From: Thelonectria olida | Taxonomy: Eukaryota; Ascomycota; Sordariomycetes; Hypocreales; Nectriaceae | Length of the DNA stretch: 64,000 nucleotides | Direction of reading: 5' to 3' | Assembly (NCBI GenBank): GCA_020736575.1 | Contig: JAGPYM010000036.1 | Coordinates: forward strand, 62,001 to 126,000 | Part shown: positions 1 to 10,403 of the stretch, piece by piece | Layout: each line of letters begins with the position of its first letter | How positions within the stretch are numbered: the first letter of the stretch is position 1 | Notes under the pieces: generated by a model | What the model saw: the letters and a program-made list of their open reading frames with translations, nothing else | Database searches by the model: none | What the model was told of the DNA's origin: nothing | Position numbers and translations under genes: made by a program

Positions 1-894
1 ACGTCTTGTGTGCGAGTACCGTCGCCTCACGATTCATGGTGGTCCCCCCTTTCGTTGGTCTTGGAGCAAGAGACACGACCATGGCTGCGAAGTGACCACC
101 ACCGATCATGCAGAGGAAGATGTGCGGGCCCTTGTATGCGATTTCAGGGATGGAGCCATCTTTGGGCATCCTGGGGATCGATATCGGTTCCAACCGCTTA
201 TTCTTGATGATCTCAACGAAGTCTGTACTCCGTTGCTCCTCTCCAGTGAGAATGGCTCGATACATGCCAAAGTAGTGGTTTTCTGGCAGCATTGGAGAGC
301 TGAACCATATTAGCGGTGGCTTGCCGCGATTCTTTCTGGCCGCACTCTCGTCATCCTCATCGTCTTCATTTTTCTTATCAGCAAGTCTCGCCTGCTTCTT
401 CAACAGACTTGTGAGTGTCGACTCGGGCCGGCCGTCATCCTCTTCGTCTTCCGAGTCGTCTGAATCTGATCCTGAAAGGGATTCGTCGAGGTTTCCGATC
501 AACTTCTCAAATTCGACTTCTGACACGGACTTTTGCCCTCGTAGTTTTTGCTTCAGGTTGTAGTGATGTAAGTCGGACTTGAGGTGACTTCGTTGGTCGA
601 GGAGCGAGGTAAACGTGAGGCCACAGAGGGAGCATGCTTGGCTGCCAACAAGGCTGCCGTCGGCGGGGGTTGAAGCCGGTGTGGAGGGAGAACTTGGGGA
701 GTCAACGACTGAGATCGCTTCGGTGTCTGCGTCTGACTTGAGAGTCAATGAGGTGACAACCTCGGGCGGCAGATCGTAGACTGGGACCGGCGATTAGCTT
801 TGCGATGTGATGGTAGTGGCGTGGGACGATCATGGCGGGGCCGGGACTTACTGTACAGCGGCCGCCGTAGGATATCTTGGGGCTGTTTTGACAT
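1..894 (-). CDS. vms1: VMS1/ANKZF1-family peptidyl-tRNA hydrolase, 5' part (runs off window)
   Basis: The first part of a gene reading leftward off the window. I chose the ATG at 894; a 71-nt intron at 781-851 (donor GTAAGT, acceptor CCAG) joins MSKQPQDILRRPLY to IYDLPPEVVTSLTLK, the usual VMS1 start. Next comes a C2H2-type finger (CSLCGLTFTSLLDQRSHLKS, then DLHHYN), an acidic Ser/Asp/Glu stretch, and the opening of the VLRF1 release-factor domain (PLIWFSSPMLPENHYFGMYR, then GGGHFAAMV). The catalytic Gln loop and the ankyrin and VIM regions would lie beyond base 1. Known role of the family: it cleaves peptidyl-tRNA on stalled 60S ribosomes during ribosome quality control, acts with Cdc48, and moves to stressed mitochondria. 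An upstream in-frame ATG at 933 is possible but less typical. Identification is secure; the 3' end is not in the window. Confidence 0.93.
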
Positions 895-1616
895 GACGAC
901 GTCTATCGATGTGTATGATGCTCGCTGAACCAAGAATTGGGCTGTCGGAATAAAGGATGTGGGAAGACAAGGTTATTTTATGACGAAGCTGTTGTCGCAA
1001 AGATGCGTCATTCCCGAGTGGTCCCCAAGTCAGCCTTGAAATTGAGTCAGACGGCCAAGCTGTGACAAAGAAAGCCCCACGAACCCCGCCATATGTGGCT
1101 GGAACGGAGTGGAAACTGTGGCTGGATCAATCGTGGCTAGAACGCAATGGCCTCTGCCGAAGTCGGCCCACGTTGGTCCCCAACCGTCGCAGCCAGTATC
1201 TTATCTCCCGCGAATCATTTAGCGGCGGTGATGCAACCATTCACGTCACCAAAGACATCATCTTTCAGCTTAACCAGGATGCGGATCTTCGGGGATTTCG
1301 TCCCGCCCTGCTAGCATTGGCTCAATTCCAACCTCGCGTATCACTTGCTGCGTCAGTGCCATGCATGTGCGTCCCCCGGAGCATGGCTTTACCTTGGGTT
1401 GTGCTCGCTAAAGCAAGGCATCGGGCATGTGCCATGTTGTCTATGCCTACCCCGCCCCTTGGATCACATCCCCAGCAAGGCCGGCGTCATCAAGCTGCCA
1501 ACTTAATTCTGAGCTAGTTTCGTGACGCGGAGGTAGGTATAAAGGGGTCGTCTTTGTCCTTGTTTTGTCTTGGTCTCCTGGTCTTCCATGTAAAACCACA
1601 CTCATCATCTGCAATC
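895..1616. other. Divergent intergenic region, vms1 and small-protein gene
   Basis: No convincing gene. It separates two divergently transcribed genes and must hold both promoters. On the plus side there is a TATA box, GC-rich blocks around 1447-1465 and an AGGGG (STRE-like) word overlapping the TATA box at 1543-1547. An open frame over 1062-1517 starts at GTG and has no family resemblance. Confidence 0.6.
1538..1543 (+). promoter_or_regulatory. TATA box of the small hydrophilic protein gene
   Basis: TATAAA 74-79 bases before the ATG at 1617, just after a GGTAGGTA word and running into AGGGG, a sequence that matches the fungal stress-response element core. Position and sequence suit a strong, inducible, TATA-type promoter. 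The regulatory reading is inference. Confidence 0.55.
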
Positions 1617-2011
1617 ATGGATATTCTCAAGAACATCACCGGCGGAGGCAACTCCGACAAGCCCGTCGAGGAGCAGCAACAGAAGCAAGAAGGTCAGAGC
1701 GGCGGCGGCTTCATGGACAAGATCAACGGCATGGCTGGGGGCGGTGCCCAGGGCGAGAAGAACGAGGACGGTCTGGACAAGGGTGCGAATGCTTTACTCT
1801 AGTTTGCCCGCAATAGCGTTAGCTAACCACTTATATCACAGCCGTCGACTTTGTTCAGGAAAAGGTCTTCGGCCAAGGCGACCAGAGCAACGAATCCGCA
1901 GCCGAACAGGCCAAAGACGAAGCCATGTCCGACTTCATCCGCGACAAGTACAAGGACACAACTGGCAAGGACTTCTTCGTCAAGGACAAGGACAAGGACT
2001 ACGGTGTTTAA
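1617..2011 (+). CDS. Small hydrophilic Gly/Gln/Lys-rich protein, stress-type
   Basis: Two exons (1617-1782 and 1842-2011) around a 59-nt intron with branch site GCTAAC encode 111 residues. The protein starts MDILKNITGGGNSDKPVEEQ, has Gly-rich and Gln/Lys-rich stretches (FMDKINGMAGGGAQGEKNEDG), and ends with a charged segment containing AVDFVQEKVFGQG and AMSDFIRDKYKDTTGKDFF. There is no signal peptide or membrane segment; it is probably largely disordered with a short helix near the C-terminus. It resembles a widespread group of small fungal proteins often annotated as stress- or DNA-damage-responsive, but I cannot name a tested function. The TATA box and STRE-like word upstream fit stress induction. 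Confidence 0.85.
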
Positions 2012-2275
2012 CTAAGACAAGCTCGGGTGGTTCAATTTGATTATGAGCATAATGAAAAGAGAGAAAAAATGAATAAACCAAACGCCTCACAAGCCTTTTC
2101 CCCTGTTCCTTTCCTTCTCCCATTTCATCCTAGAAGACGTGATATTATTATTCTCCAAGCCAAATTTCCCGCCCCTTCCTTCCCTTTCTTTTTGTCTCTT
2201 TATCTTATTTGCCCTTTTTTTCTGTTCGATGTTTTTTCAATTTTTTTTTGGGTTTCTTTTCTGTTTACTTAGAGC

Positions 2276-4932
2276 TCACATGACCCCGTCAAGTCCAATG
2301 TCAATCTCACGTTGAACAGCTGTGACGCCCTCCATGCGGACTTCCATCACCTGCTGGATGTGGTCCAGGGTCAGTAGCTTGTCATCACCTTTGATTAGAA
2401 GTCTGGCCAGCTTGATGATGCTCTCGATCTGGTGTCCGTTGCGCTCACTGGCGGCAAGGGCCGCCAAGGCTTCGTTGGTGAACCGCTCACCAGCGAGCTT
2501 GTTACGCCAGGTCAGGAAACGCGCGCACCGGTTGAGGTCGTTGTATTTCAAGCAGATGTCGATTCGTGACTCGACGGCTGGGGCAAGGAGCTGCTTCTTG
2601 TTGGAGGTGAGAAGAATGATGCCGTTGAAGTCTTTGGTAAGCTGGAGGAAAACTGTATCGAAGTGTAAGAAATGGCTCAAGTCAGGCGTTGGATTCACTC
2701 ACTGGTGGAAACTAGGCTCGGCATGGGGCCATCGTCGGCCTCGGCGAGGAGGTGGTGGGCGTCATCAATCACCATGGGCATCTTGAATGCCTCGCAACGT
2801 CGAAGAGCGATCTGGAACTCGCGCTCAAACTCGGAAGGCAAGTTTGCTACCGACGTGATATCGAAGTTATAGGGAACAAGTTTCAATTCCTCGCATCCTA
2901 TAGCATCATATTTAGTTTGCAACACAAGAGAGAGCGTCCTGGAGAAGGGTCGCATACCCGTCTCGACCGTCATGGTCTTTCCGGTGCCAGTGCCTCCAGT
3001 AAGGAGTATTGCCAGGCGCCCCATTCCTGTTAAATCATCAGTCTTGCATGTGCTGCACGTAGGGGAACATTCCAAACCATTCTTGTTCTCTTCAGTCTCC
3101 TGGACTAGGTTGAGGAGAGAGCTGCGAACCAGGGTCTTGCACAGAGTCTCAATGTTGAGCATGTTCATGGCTTCGATGTCCCAGGCAATGTCTTCGAGGT
3201 TGTCGAGCTTGCACATGTCTGTTTGGAAAGGATTAGAACACGTCAATCTACGTCTCTGAAGAAAGGTTGTACTCACACCAGGTCTTGCGGGACGGTAGGA
3301 AGCACCGGATCTCGGGAACGGCCATGAGACACTGTTCATCAGTCCAGCGAGCCGTGTTGGGCGGAGAATCCTTGGGGCAGTAATCCCCGGTGCTGGCTGG
3401 AATACAGCGGTAGGCAGCATCGAGTGCCTTGCAGTGATGGTAGCCGACCTCATACGCCTTGGGCTTGCACCTGGCGACAACATCCTGGGGGTTGAGCTTG
3501 TCGGCGGAATGCATGAGCGTGGGGTAGCTCCATTCATTGTCGTGATAGTACTGAGTTGCAATGATGACTCGTTCGTTGAGCTGATGATGGTGTGAGCAGG
3601 AACTCGTTAACAGGGCTTGCACATATGACTTACAATGATGGAGTACTCGCCCACGTCGGAGTGCTTCTCGGGGCGGTCGGGGTCTCTGGCCCGGCCTTTG
3701 AAGAGCATGGAGTTGACACCAAGTCGGAGGCTCTCGAACTTGCGGCCTCTGGCGACGAGGGCTGTCCTGATCATGTCGGTGTCGGGGTGGAAAGAGAGAG
3801 GGTAGACAGAAAGGTCAACCAAGCGACGAGTGCCGCCATAGACAGGAACCTCGTAGACCTCTGTCTTGGTCACTTGACGGATACCATCCCAGTCAAAGTG
3901 AGTGACCTCGAAGCGCCACAAGGACCTGCTGGTGATGTCGATACGAGTCACGCCACCTAGAATCCCGCAGACAACAGAGCCATCGTCATTCTTACAAATG
4001 ACGTGTTCGCCAGGAACGAAGCCGAGTCTGAGGTTCTCGTAGGAAATGAAGCCCGTCTCGATGAGTCGCTTGTGAGCATCAAGACCTTCGACGATCTCGG
4101 GTTCAATAATGTCGCGGAGGTTCAGGAGAAGAGCTTGAGTCATCAAGTCAGGCTCACCCTTGATCAAGTTGTCAAACCCGGCCCAGTCTTGAATAATGGG
4201 GTAAAAGGGGGCCGCGAAGCTGACGGGGTCGATATAGTAGTGGCCCTCGTAAAACGCCTCAAAAGCAAAAGCGAGCTCCTTGTTGTAGATCCAAATCTGA
4301 GCCAATGGCCAAGAACCGTCAGAGGACTTGGTACGACCACAGACGAAAGCATAGCAATCTCGTCTGATAGGCCTGGAGGCGTCGACGACCTGAGTGTCCT
4401 GCTCAGACGACGGCCTCTCGTCTTGCCAATCACCACACTTGGGGCAGATCTGGCTGGAGGCGGCATAAACGTCAATATGGCCGGCAAATTCTCCTTTATC
4501 GAAGACCATGTCCATCTTCTTCAATTCTGTGACTGAGTTGTTAGCAACTATATCGCCCATACGTAGAATGGATGGAGATGACTTACGCTGGACGCCGTCA
4601 AAGGAACCATCATTGGAAATGGTGTCTTCAGAATCGAATAGATCCAATGAGTAAAGGTGAGCATTAGCGCACACTCCAGTAATACGCGGAGGCTTGCCTG
4701 TTTTGAGGCTACCCGGGGAGCGTGTTCTGGCAACCGGGGACTCGGGCCCGGTGGGGGTTGAGGAGGATGGTGGTGGTTTCTCTGGCCCTAAGGCAACGGC
4801 AACGGGGCTAGACTTGAACCCAGATGGTCCAGAAGGAAAGGAGAGAAAAGGAAGAGAGGGGTTGGGCCCAGTTGGAGTAGAGGGAGGAGGGGACTTGGCC
4901 CGATAGGGCAGAGAGCTAGGCCGTTTGACCAT
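2276..4932 (-). CDS. AAA+ ATPase with fungal N-terminal domain (DUF7025-like)
   Basis: I join exons 4587-4932, 3634-4526, 3277-3580, 3078-3218, 2958-3026, 2703-2897 and 2276-2652 to give 774 residues. The start is a Pro/Ser-rich, probably disordered region. A long beta-rich domain follows (about residues 120-515, with LRLGFVPGEHVICKNDDGSV and EVPVYGGTRRLVDLSVYPL), typical of the N-terminal domain of fungal AAA proteins. The ATPase follows: Walker A GGTGTGKT near residue 570 and Walker B MPMVIDDAHHLL near 625, then a sensor-like ILLTSN and a helical lid ending at the stop. The usual second acidic residue of Walker B (Glu) is Asp here. Three of the proposed introns (60, 51 and 60 nt) keep frame and have no stop, so unspliced variants would also be readable. 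Substrate unknown; probably a protein-remodelling ATPase. Confidence 0.85.
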
Positions 4933-5501
4933 GGTAGTTGAGATGCCTGGATGGCCTGGAGAAGAAGCATTGGAAGGGGGAGGGAGAGTTGCTATTTATG
5001 CATTTTCCCAGACAGTTTCAAAATGCAATTCCGTGATGCGAATCAGTCCTGGGCCTACCGATGGGCTGCGAAGAGGCAGTCATGGGCGTCTGGATCAAGA
5101 GGACGGCCTGTTAGTTCAGACGTGGAACCGGCGTACATGTCTCTTTTCCTCGCCCAGCGTAAAGGGGGAGGGGTATGATAGTCAGAGACTCTCAATCTTT
5201 GGTACTCGCAAGAACGCCCAGTCGACAGGGATCATAACCAGCGTGGCGTTTCCCACGACGACTTGCGGCAGTTCACATTGTTGGTTCATCCCACGACAGA
5301 CTTGAATGGCGGTAGGTACCTACTGCACGGTACTTAGATGGAAGCTTCCAAGCAAGTCAAAGAAATGACTGGCGGCTTTGGGTTGCGGGGAAACTGCCAA
5401 AGTGCAAATGCCGGACTTCTAAAGGGGCCCAAGGGAGTCGAGGGCGCACGGCACGTTGGGGCTAACGGCAGGGGAAGCAAGGGAGACTCGATATTGGCAG
5501 C
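4933..5501. other. Intergenic, AAA+ promoter side and UCH 3' side
   Basis: No gene supported. Purine/pyrimidine-skewed leader sequence lies at 4933-5000. A palindromic TAGGTACCTA word is at 5313-5322. The short open frames here overlap one another and resemble nothing. Confidence 0.5.
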
Positions 5502-6261
5502 CTATTCGACTCGATGGACTAAAGCCATGAGAGAAAACCCCAAGTTCGCTTCTCCGGCCTCAAGTCTCTCCCTTATTACCCTCAGCCCTGTCTCACCAAG
5601 AGCGCCATCGCCGTCACTCACAGCTCCGCGGTCAACTGGCCCGGTACGATCGCCATCCAGCTCATGCAGACGACCATTGGAGGTGACGAGACAGACGAAG
5701 TGATAGTCAACCTCCTCCTGAGGGTCGTCTGGAGGTCTAGAGCTGCCGCGCTGCGCTGCACGTTGGTAGACGTGTTTTAGCTCGTCTGACGTCTCCAGCT
5801 CGCGCGTTCGTTCTTCGTCTGACATATGCAGTAGTTTCCCCATAAATGAGAGTGGCTCTAGTGAGAGAATCGATTAGTATACCATCATTTTGACACCCAT
5901 CAAGCCAGGGATTCAACCGACCAAGATAGCCTCGGGCTGGCCCGTTGCTTAGAGCATGGAGGGTGGCGTACAGTCCGCACGCGTTGTTGATGGTCTGATG
6001 ATACCACACGACTTGGCCCTCTCCCTCATCACGTATGCCTTGTGGCTCTGATGAGTTGTCCTTGATTCTGCATGTCTCATAGTCCTCAGCCGTAGGAAAG
6101 AGCAAGATTGCCGCCAGAGCCGGGCTGGGAAGAAACTCTGGCTCGAGTGAGGGGATATCCACAAAAGCAAGAGACGGCGATAAGCCCAGTTCGGCCGCCA
6201 ATTGGCTAAATATGCCTGGATCAGACTCCAGCGGGGTGAAGTGTTGTGCGTATTCCATCAT
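5502..6261 (-). CDS. Ubiquitin carboxyl-terminal hydrolase, UCH (peptidase C12) family
   Basis: Two exons (5922-6261 and 5502-5857) around a 64-nt intron (donor GTCGGT, acceptor CTAG) give 231 residues, close to the 230 of UCH-L3/Yuh1. I use the ATG at 6261 because upstream extension has only a GTG. The N-terminus HFTPLESDPGIFSQLAAELG is the usual UCH opening. The oxyanion Gln (about 89) and nucleophile Cys (about 95) sit in QTINNACGLYATLHALSNG. The catalytic His (about 166) is in VDYHFVCLV and the Asp (about 181) in LHELDGDRTGP; NLGFSLMALV closes the fold. All catalytic residues are present, so it should be active. The family removes small adducts from ubiquitin C-termini and recycles free ubiquitin in cytosol and nucleus. 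The next gene is more than 2.4 kb upstream. Confidence 0.95.
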
Positions 6262-8694
6262 GGCTGGCTTGAAGAGGTTCTTTGCTCGTTGCACGAGCGG
6301 CGTTCCGGGGGTGTATGGTGGTGTACATATGGAGATGGGAGATGAGGGGTTGGGTCCATAAACTGGAGAAGTTGCACTTTCACATAGCCTATTGTTGGTC
6401 TATTGTTGGTCCTGTGCAGCTCGGCCAGGCGAGGCAACATGCCTAATAAAGCGCAATGACGACTCGACAACTAAGCGGCTTTGTTTCCCCAGCCATAAAT
6501 GAGATTGAAAACCGAGTGGCTGAGTGGCACAATGGAAGGGAGAAGAGCAAAGAGGCCGGTGGACAGGCCCGTCTCCAATTTTGCCTCGCACGAGGACCTA
6601 TAAAGTGCAAATGCGATGGGACCTTTGCTGGGAGTGGTATGTCACCTATGCAGCTTGCATTGTTTCAATTCCTCCGCTGTCGTCTGTGTCAAGCGACGGC
6701 AGCGAATAGTCTACTACGGTAGGTATGGGTAGTCTTGCTATTTGCTTTTTGTAAGCAGCTTTCACCCCTGTGAGAACCGAGAATCCTCTGTGACGTTGTG
6801 AACGTGATACTCCACACGGAGCGGCTCAATCGACCTGTTCACCGTATACTGCATGTGATTTATTATTCCGTAGCGAACGGCGTGCTTTTCCTCTTGCATA
6901 GGCGGAACCAACCGTCCACGTTATCAGGAGTCTGGGGCTCAACAACCACCCACATGACGGCAGATCAAATCAACGCTTTGAACGGGGAGGGGCACTCACA
7001 AGGGGTTGCTGAGCCGTCTCCAGCTCCACCAGACATGCAGGGCGTTGGGATGACACAGCTGGGCGTGTCTAAACTCGCTACTTCCCCCCTGCATGGAGTC
7101 CTATTAGGCTTGGACTGGCGAGGCTGCGGCGCAACGAAGGGCAGCATTTGTATGTCTCAGGTCCCGTCCGAATATCTTGCCTTCGTTGGTCAAGCGGAAA
7201 ACCGTTGGCAGCATCTTTCAGCCAGCCATGGCACACTCAATCAGGCGGTGAGGTCGTCACGAGCCCATTAAAGACGGTGCAATTTGGTTCTGGCTTCAAA
7301 GACATGCATGAAGCCTCCTGTATTCGATCAAAACGGTAAATTCTGGAGAGGGGCGAGACATAATGTCATCACATTCTGGTTTTTCTTTTTTGTTCTATTT
7401 TTCTTTGCCTGCTTGTCGTCTCGAACCCGTTCTGTCCAAGACCAACCAAGACATGCCACCCACTGGTCTTGTTTGCCAAGTCAGCTGCATGTCGGCGGTT
7501 TTTGACTTGTCATATTTGACGTGCCTTATGCGTCTCGTGTCTGATGTCCCCTCTAGATAGACGCCCATAACTACGAATACTGCTTTTTGCTGCGCGCCCT
7601 TCTTGTTCTCTCGGCAGCCCAATGCTACCGCCCATCTGGCGCCGGCTTTTCCGCCTCATTCGCGGCAATGCATAGGCTGATCTGCTTTTCATCGTATGGT
7701 TCCTGGCGGTCGGCGAAATGCGCGTCACCAGATCTCGATGTCATCTTGGTGCGCAAACGCTTCCGGGACGGGCGATGTGATCGAACCGAGCCTGCCGAGC
7801 TGGACAAGGGTGGCACACGGCAGCCCGTTCTTGTTCCCGAAGTCTGAGCAAACCGCATGTTAGCTGCGCGTCCTTCTTGGTGTCTTCCTCCAGTCAGCAG
7901 GCTCAGCATGAATCCAAACGACGCCCCCTGGCCCATGGTCAAGACTAGAACATTACCCCTCAATTGCAGAGAGACAGAGGGAGACTTGAAGGGAGAAAGT
8001 CGGTGTGCGAGGATCCAAAAAAGAAAAGTGCATAGGTGAGGCTTGCTTCTACCACTACCCTCCACAAGAGCTGCCTGTGTTGGTGTGTTGGTGTTGGTGC
8101 TGATCTGGAACACGGTACGTATAGGCCGCCCGAGTTCAGGGTCAAACCGATCCCCCAGCTTTCGGGCATTTTTTCTCGCTCCTATCGATTATTCTTTCTC
8201 ACTATTGACCATGCTTTCTAACAAGTCGTCCTGTCGGAGATGGCCACTGGTGTTGCGATCCCAAATGGTGCAGACACCTCGAACATACACACATCCAGTT
8301 CTTGCGCCGGCACCTCGATATCTTGACATATACGGATAGCTCGATTGAACCCTGAAAACTCAGATAAGCTATAGTCTCGATCCACATGGTGAAAACGCAC
8401 GCTACTTTAACTCCCATCATGCGTCAATTGTTGTAGGATCGCCTCTCGACCCTCTTGCTAGCCCGGAATGCCATCGAGTTCGACTGAAGCTCATGATGAG
8501 CCCCAGCTTGATCCATCTCAAACGAAGACGGCCAACGATTCCATGTGGGCCTTAGTCATGACATTTTGAGGGCAATTATTAATCAGAATCTCAGTTGATG
8601 TCCCAACACTGCCGGTCGACGCGTGGCATTAGACCCTAACACCGAGGAAAAGCGCCCCCGAGGGCCGAGGGTCTGAGTACGAGTAGGGAGGTAA
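6262..8694. other. Long gene-poor interval
   Basis: About 2.4 kb without a supportable gene. Open frames (6798-7271, 7625-8113, 8043-8339) begin at non-ATG codons, lack splice support and match no family. A minus-strand stretch at 8218-8400 reads like protein (see findings) but has no start or partner exon that I can see. A GGTAGGTA word lies at 6719-6725. Confidence 0.5.
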
Positions 8695-9352
8695 CTACTC
8701 GGCTGTATTATACTCTGTAAGCCCATCTTGGTCTTCTGTAACAGGAATTCCCTTCCCGAATACAATCACATCTCGTCTGTCGTCCGGTCAGCTGATTTCC
8801 ACACACTGTGGGAACGGTGACACATACCCTGCAAAGACGTTGACGCCGCCCTCGGCGTCCAAAAAGTGCTTGCAATCATCCTTCAATTTGCCTTCGTACC
8901 CGGGACTCGTGAAGAAACCTTCAAAGTCCTCCCAGGTCTTGAACCACAGCGTTGAACAACCGTCATAGTCCATCGTCTTCATCCCAATCCTCTCAATGCC
9001 CTCTCTCATCTCGGGGAGTTGATGATGCTGTTAAATTTGTTTGATGGAACCGATTAGAAGACTTCCTTCAGCGATAGCCTGTGAGACCAACTTGAGTGTA
9101 GCGCTGGACCTTGAATAGCCCAAAGTTCTTGGAGGCAACGGTCAAGTCGGGTTGAACTTGAGCCCAATGCTTGAAGAAGTCTTCATACGATACATCTTTT
9201 CTTTTCTTGAAGTAAACTGAGACCTTCACGCAAGCTAAACACGTTGTTAGTTCGGATGCCTCATTGGATCGGGACTGAGAGCAAACGTTGGTAGTGAACA
9301 CGATTCTCGTATTTGAACTTATCGAAGGCGAAATTGTGGTCGACCGGAGCAT
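8695..9352 (-). CDS. EthD-domain protein (dimeric alpha/beta barrel)
   Basis: Three exons are clear: 9092-9234, 8828-9027 and 8695-8776, with introns of 64 nt (9028-9091) and 51 nt (8777-8827, branch CTGAC). Spliced, they read CVKVSVYFKKRKDVSYEDFF, then VQRYTQHHQLPEMREGIERI, then GCSTLWFKTWEDFEGFF and VFAGRDVIVFGKGIPVTED before a stop. This is a full EthD/ABM-type fold of roughly 130 residues. The family includes small enzymes that finish aromatic polyketides (anthrone oxidation or decarboxylation) and other ring-cleaving or ether-degrading accessory proteins; the reaction here is unknown. The 5' end is uncertain: the open frame continues to an ATG at 9352, or the exon starts at 9234 after an acceptor TTTAG with a short first exon. 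Its neighbours are broken metabolism genes. Confidence 0.8.
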
Positions 9353-9971
9353 GACCTTGAGCGGGATCAGTATTTGGAATTTCTGCTTATGATAGTCTGA
9401 CAGAGTTGAGGACACGGTATAGAATTGTTTGTAGGGATGAATAGTTAGATGTTCTGTGAGAAGACTCATCTATTTGTTGCTAATGCCATTGCACAGCAGC
9501 AGTGACGGCCACAGCGTTGCAGTCCGAATACAACATCGTTGACAGGGAACCTTTATCCCGAGGAGGACCGGAAAACGGCGTTCCTCTCTCCGGAAGTGGT
9601 GACGACTCACGCAGGAATGGGTGTAGAAGATGATGCACTGATTGGAGACACTTCAAGATGGCTTCATCCACAAATAGGGCTAACTAGTCAGCAACGAAGA
9701 TCCCCCGCTTGATGGCCACCGCGTCGGAGCTGTCAATGTTCGAATATCGGATTAGCTCCCTTTACGAGGTTAAGCTTGACTTGCATTGAGGTGGATCTCA
9801 TCTCCCGGGCAATACCACGATCAATTGCCCATCTCATTCAGTTGGGGAGAAGGCCCGAACTGATGCCTCAGGCACCCTTTGGTCCAGCGCGACACACCTC
9901 GGCAATACATCGGCATTCCTCTGTCCTGGAGATTGGAAGCTCGACCATCATCAGCTCTAACTGAATCGACA
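9353..9971. other. Intergenic between EthD gene and phosphotransferase fragment
   Basis: No gene supported. It holds short open frames on the minus strand (9480-9671) without recognisable domains. Possible relics of coding sequence near 9290-9380 are described in the findings. Confidence 0.4.
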
Positions 9972-10403
9972 ATGTCAACAACACACAACTCCCCCATGGA
10001 CAGATTGAAATCCTACCACACTGGTGCAGAAGGCCTCGCCATTAACGACACTTTTCTCCGTCGCTGTTTAACCCTATTAGCCCTCAAGACCACAGCACAC
10101 TTTCACTCACCCAATGGCGTCTGTGTTCCCGTCTCCAAACATAAGATCGTCAAGACTGGCCCGGTCGTGCATCTGACCGAGGCGGCAACAATGAAATACA
10201 TTGCCGAGAACAAGTCAATTCCCGTTCCAAAGATATACTGTTCACTCGTCTGGAGAAACCGCGCCTATATTGTGATGGAGAGAATCCGAGGAGAGGCCAT
10301 CACTCGGGCATGGCCCAGGCTCTCGCCAGAGCAATATCTTTCACAGTACTTAACGCCCTTGATGCCTAATTATAGTACGCAACATGAGACAATGAACAGG
10401 TAG
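9972..10403 (+). pseudogene. Truncated aminoglycoside-phosphotransferase-like (APH) gene
   Basis: An ATG at 9972 opens 143 codons. The frame encodes the N-lobe of the fungal APH/choline-kinase-like family: VCVPVSKHKIVKTGPVVHL, EAATMKYIAENKSIPVPKIY and AYIVMERIRGEAITRAWPRL are the usual nucleotide-binding segment and hinge. After LSPEQYLSQYL it runs into unrelated residues and a stop. The whole C-lobe, including the HGD-type catalytic loop and metal-binding Asp, is absent; intact members have about 280-320 residues. The break lies within about 60 bases of where the neighbouring dehydrogenase also breaks. A kinase lacking its C-lobe cannot be catalytic, so I call it a pseudogene. Confidence 0.75.

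Noticed and set aside
1062..1517. 151-codon plus-strand frame
   Set aside because: Starts at GTG, no domain, lies in a promoter region.
6515..6560. tRNA-like A box (GTGGCTGAGTGGC)
   Set aside because: No B box or cloverleaf follows within 100 bases.
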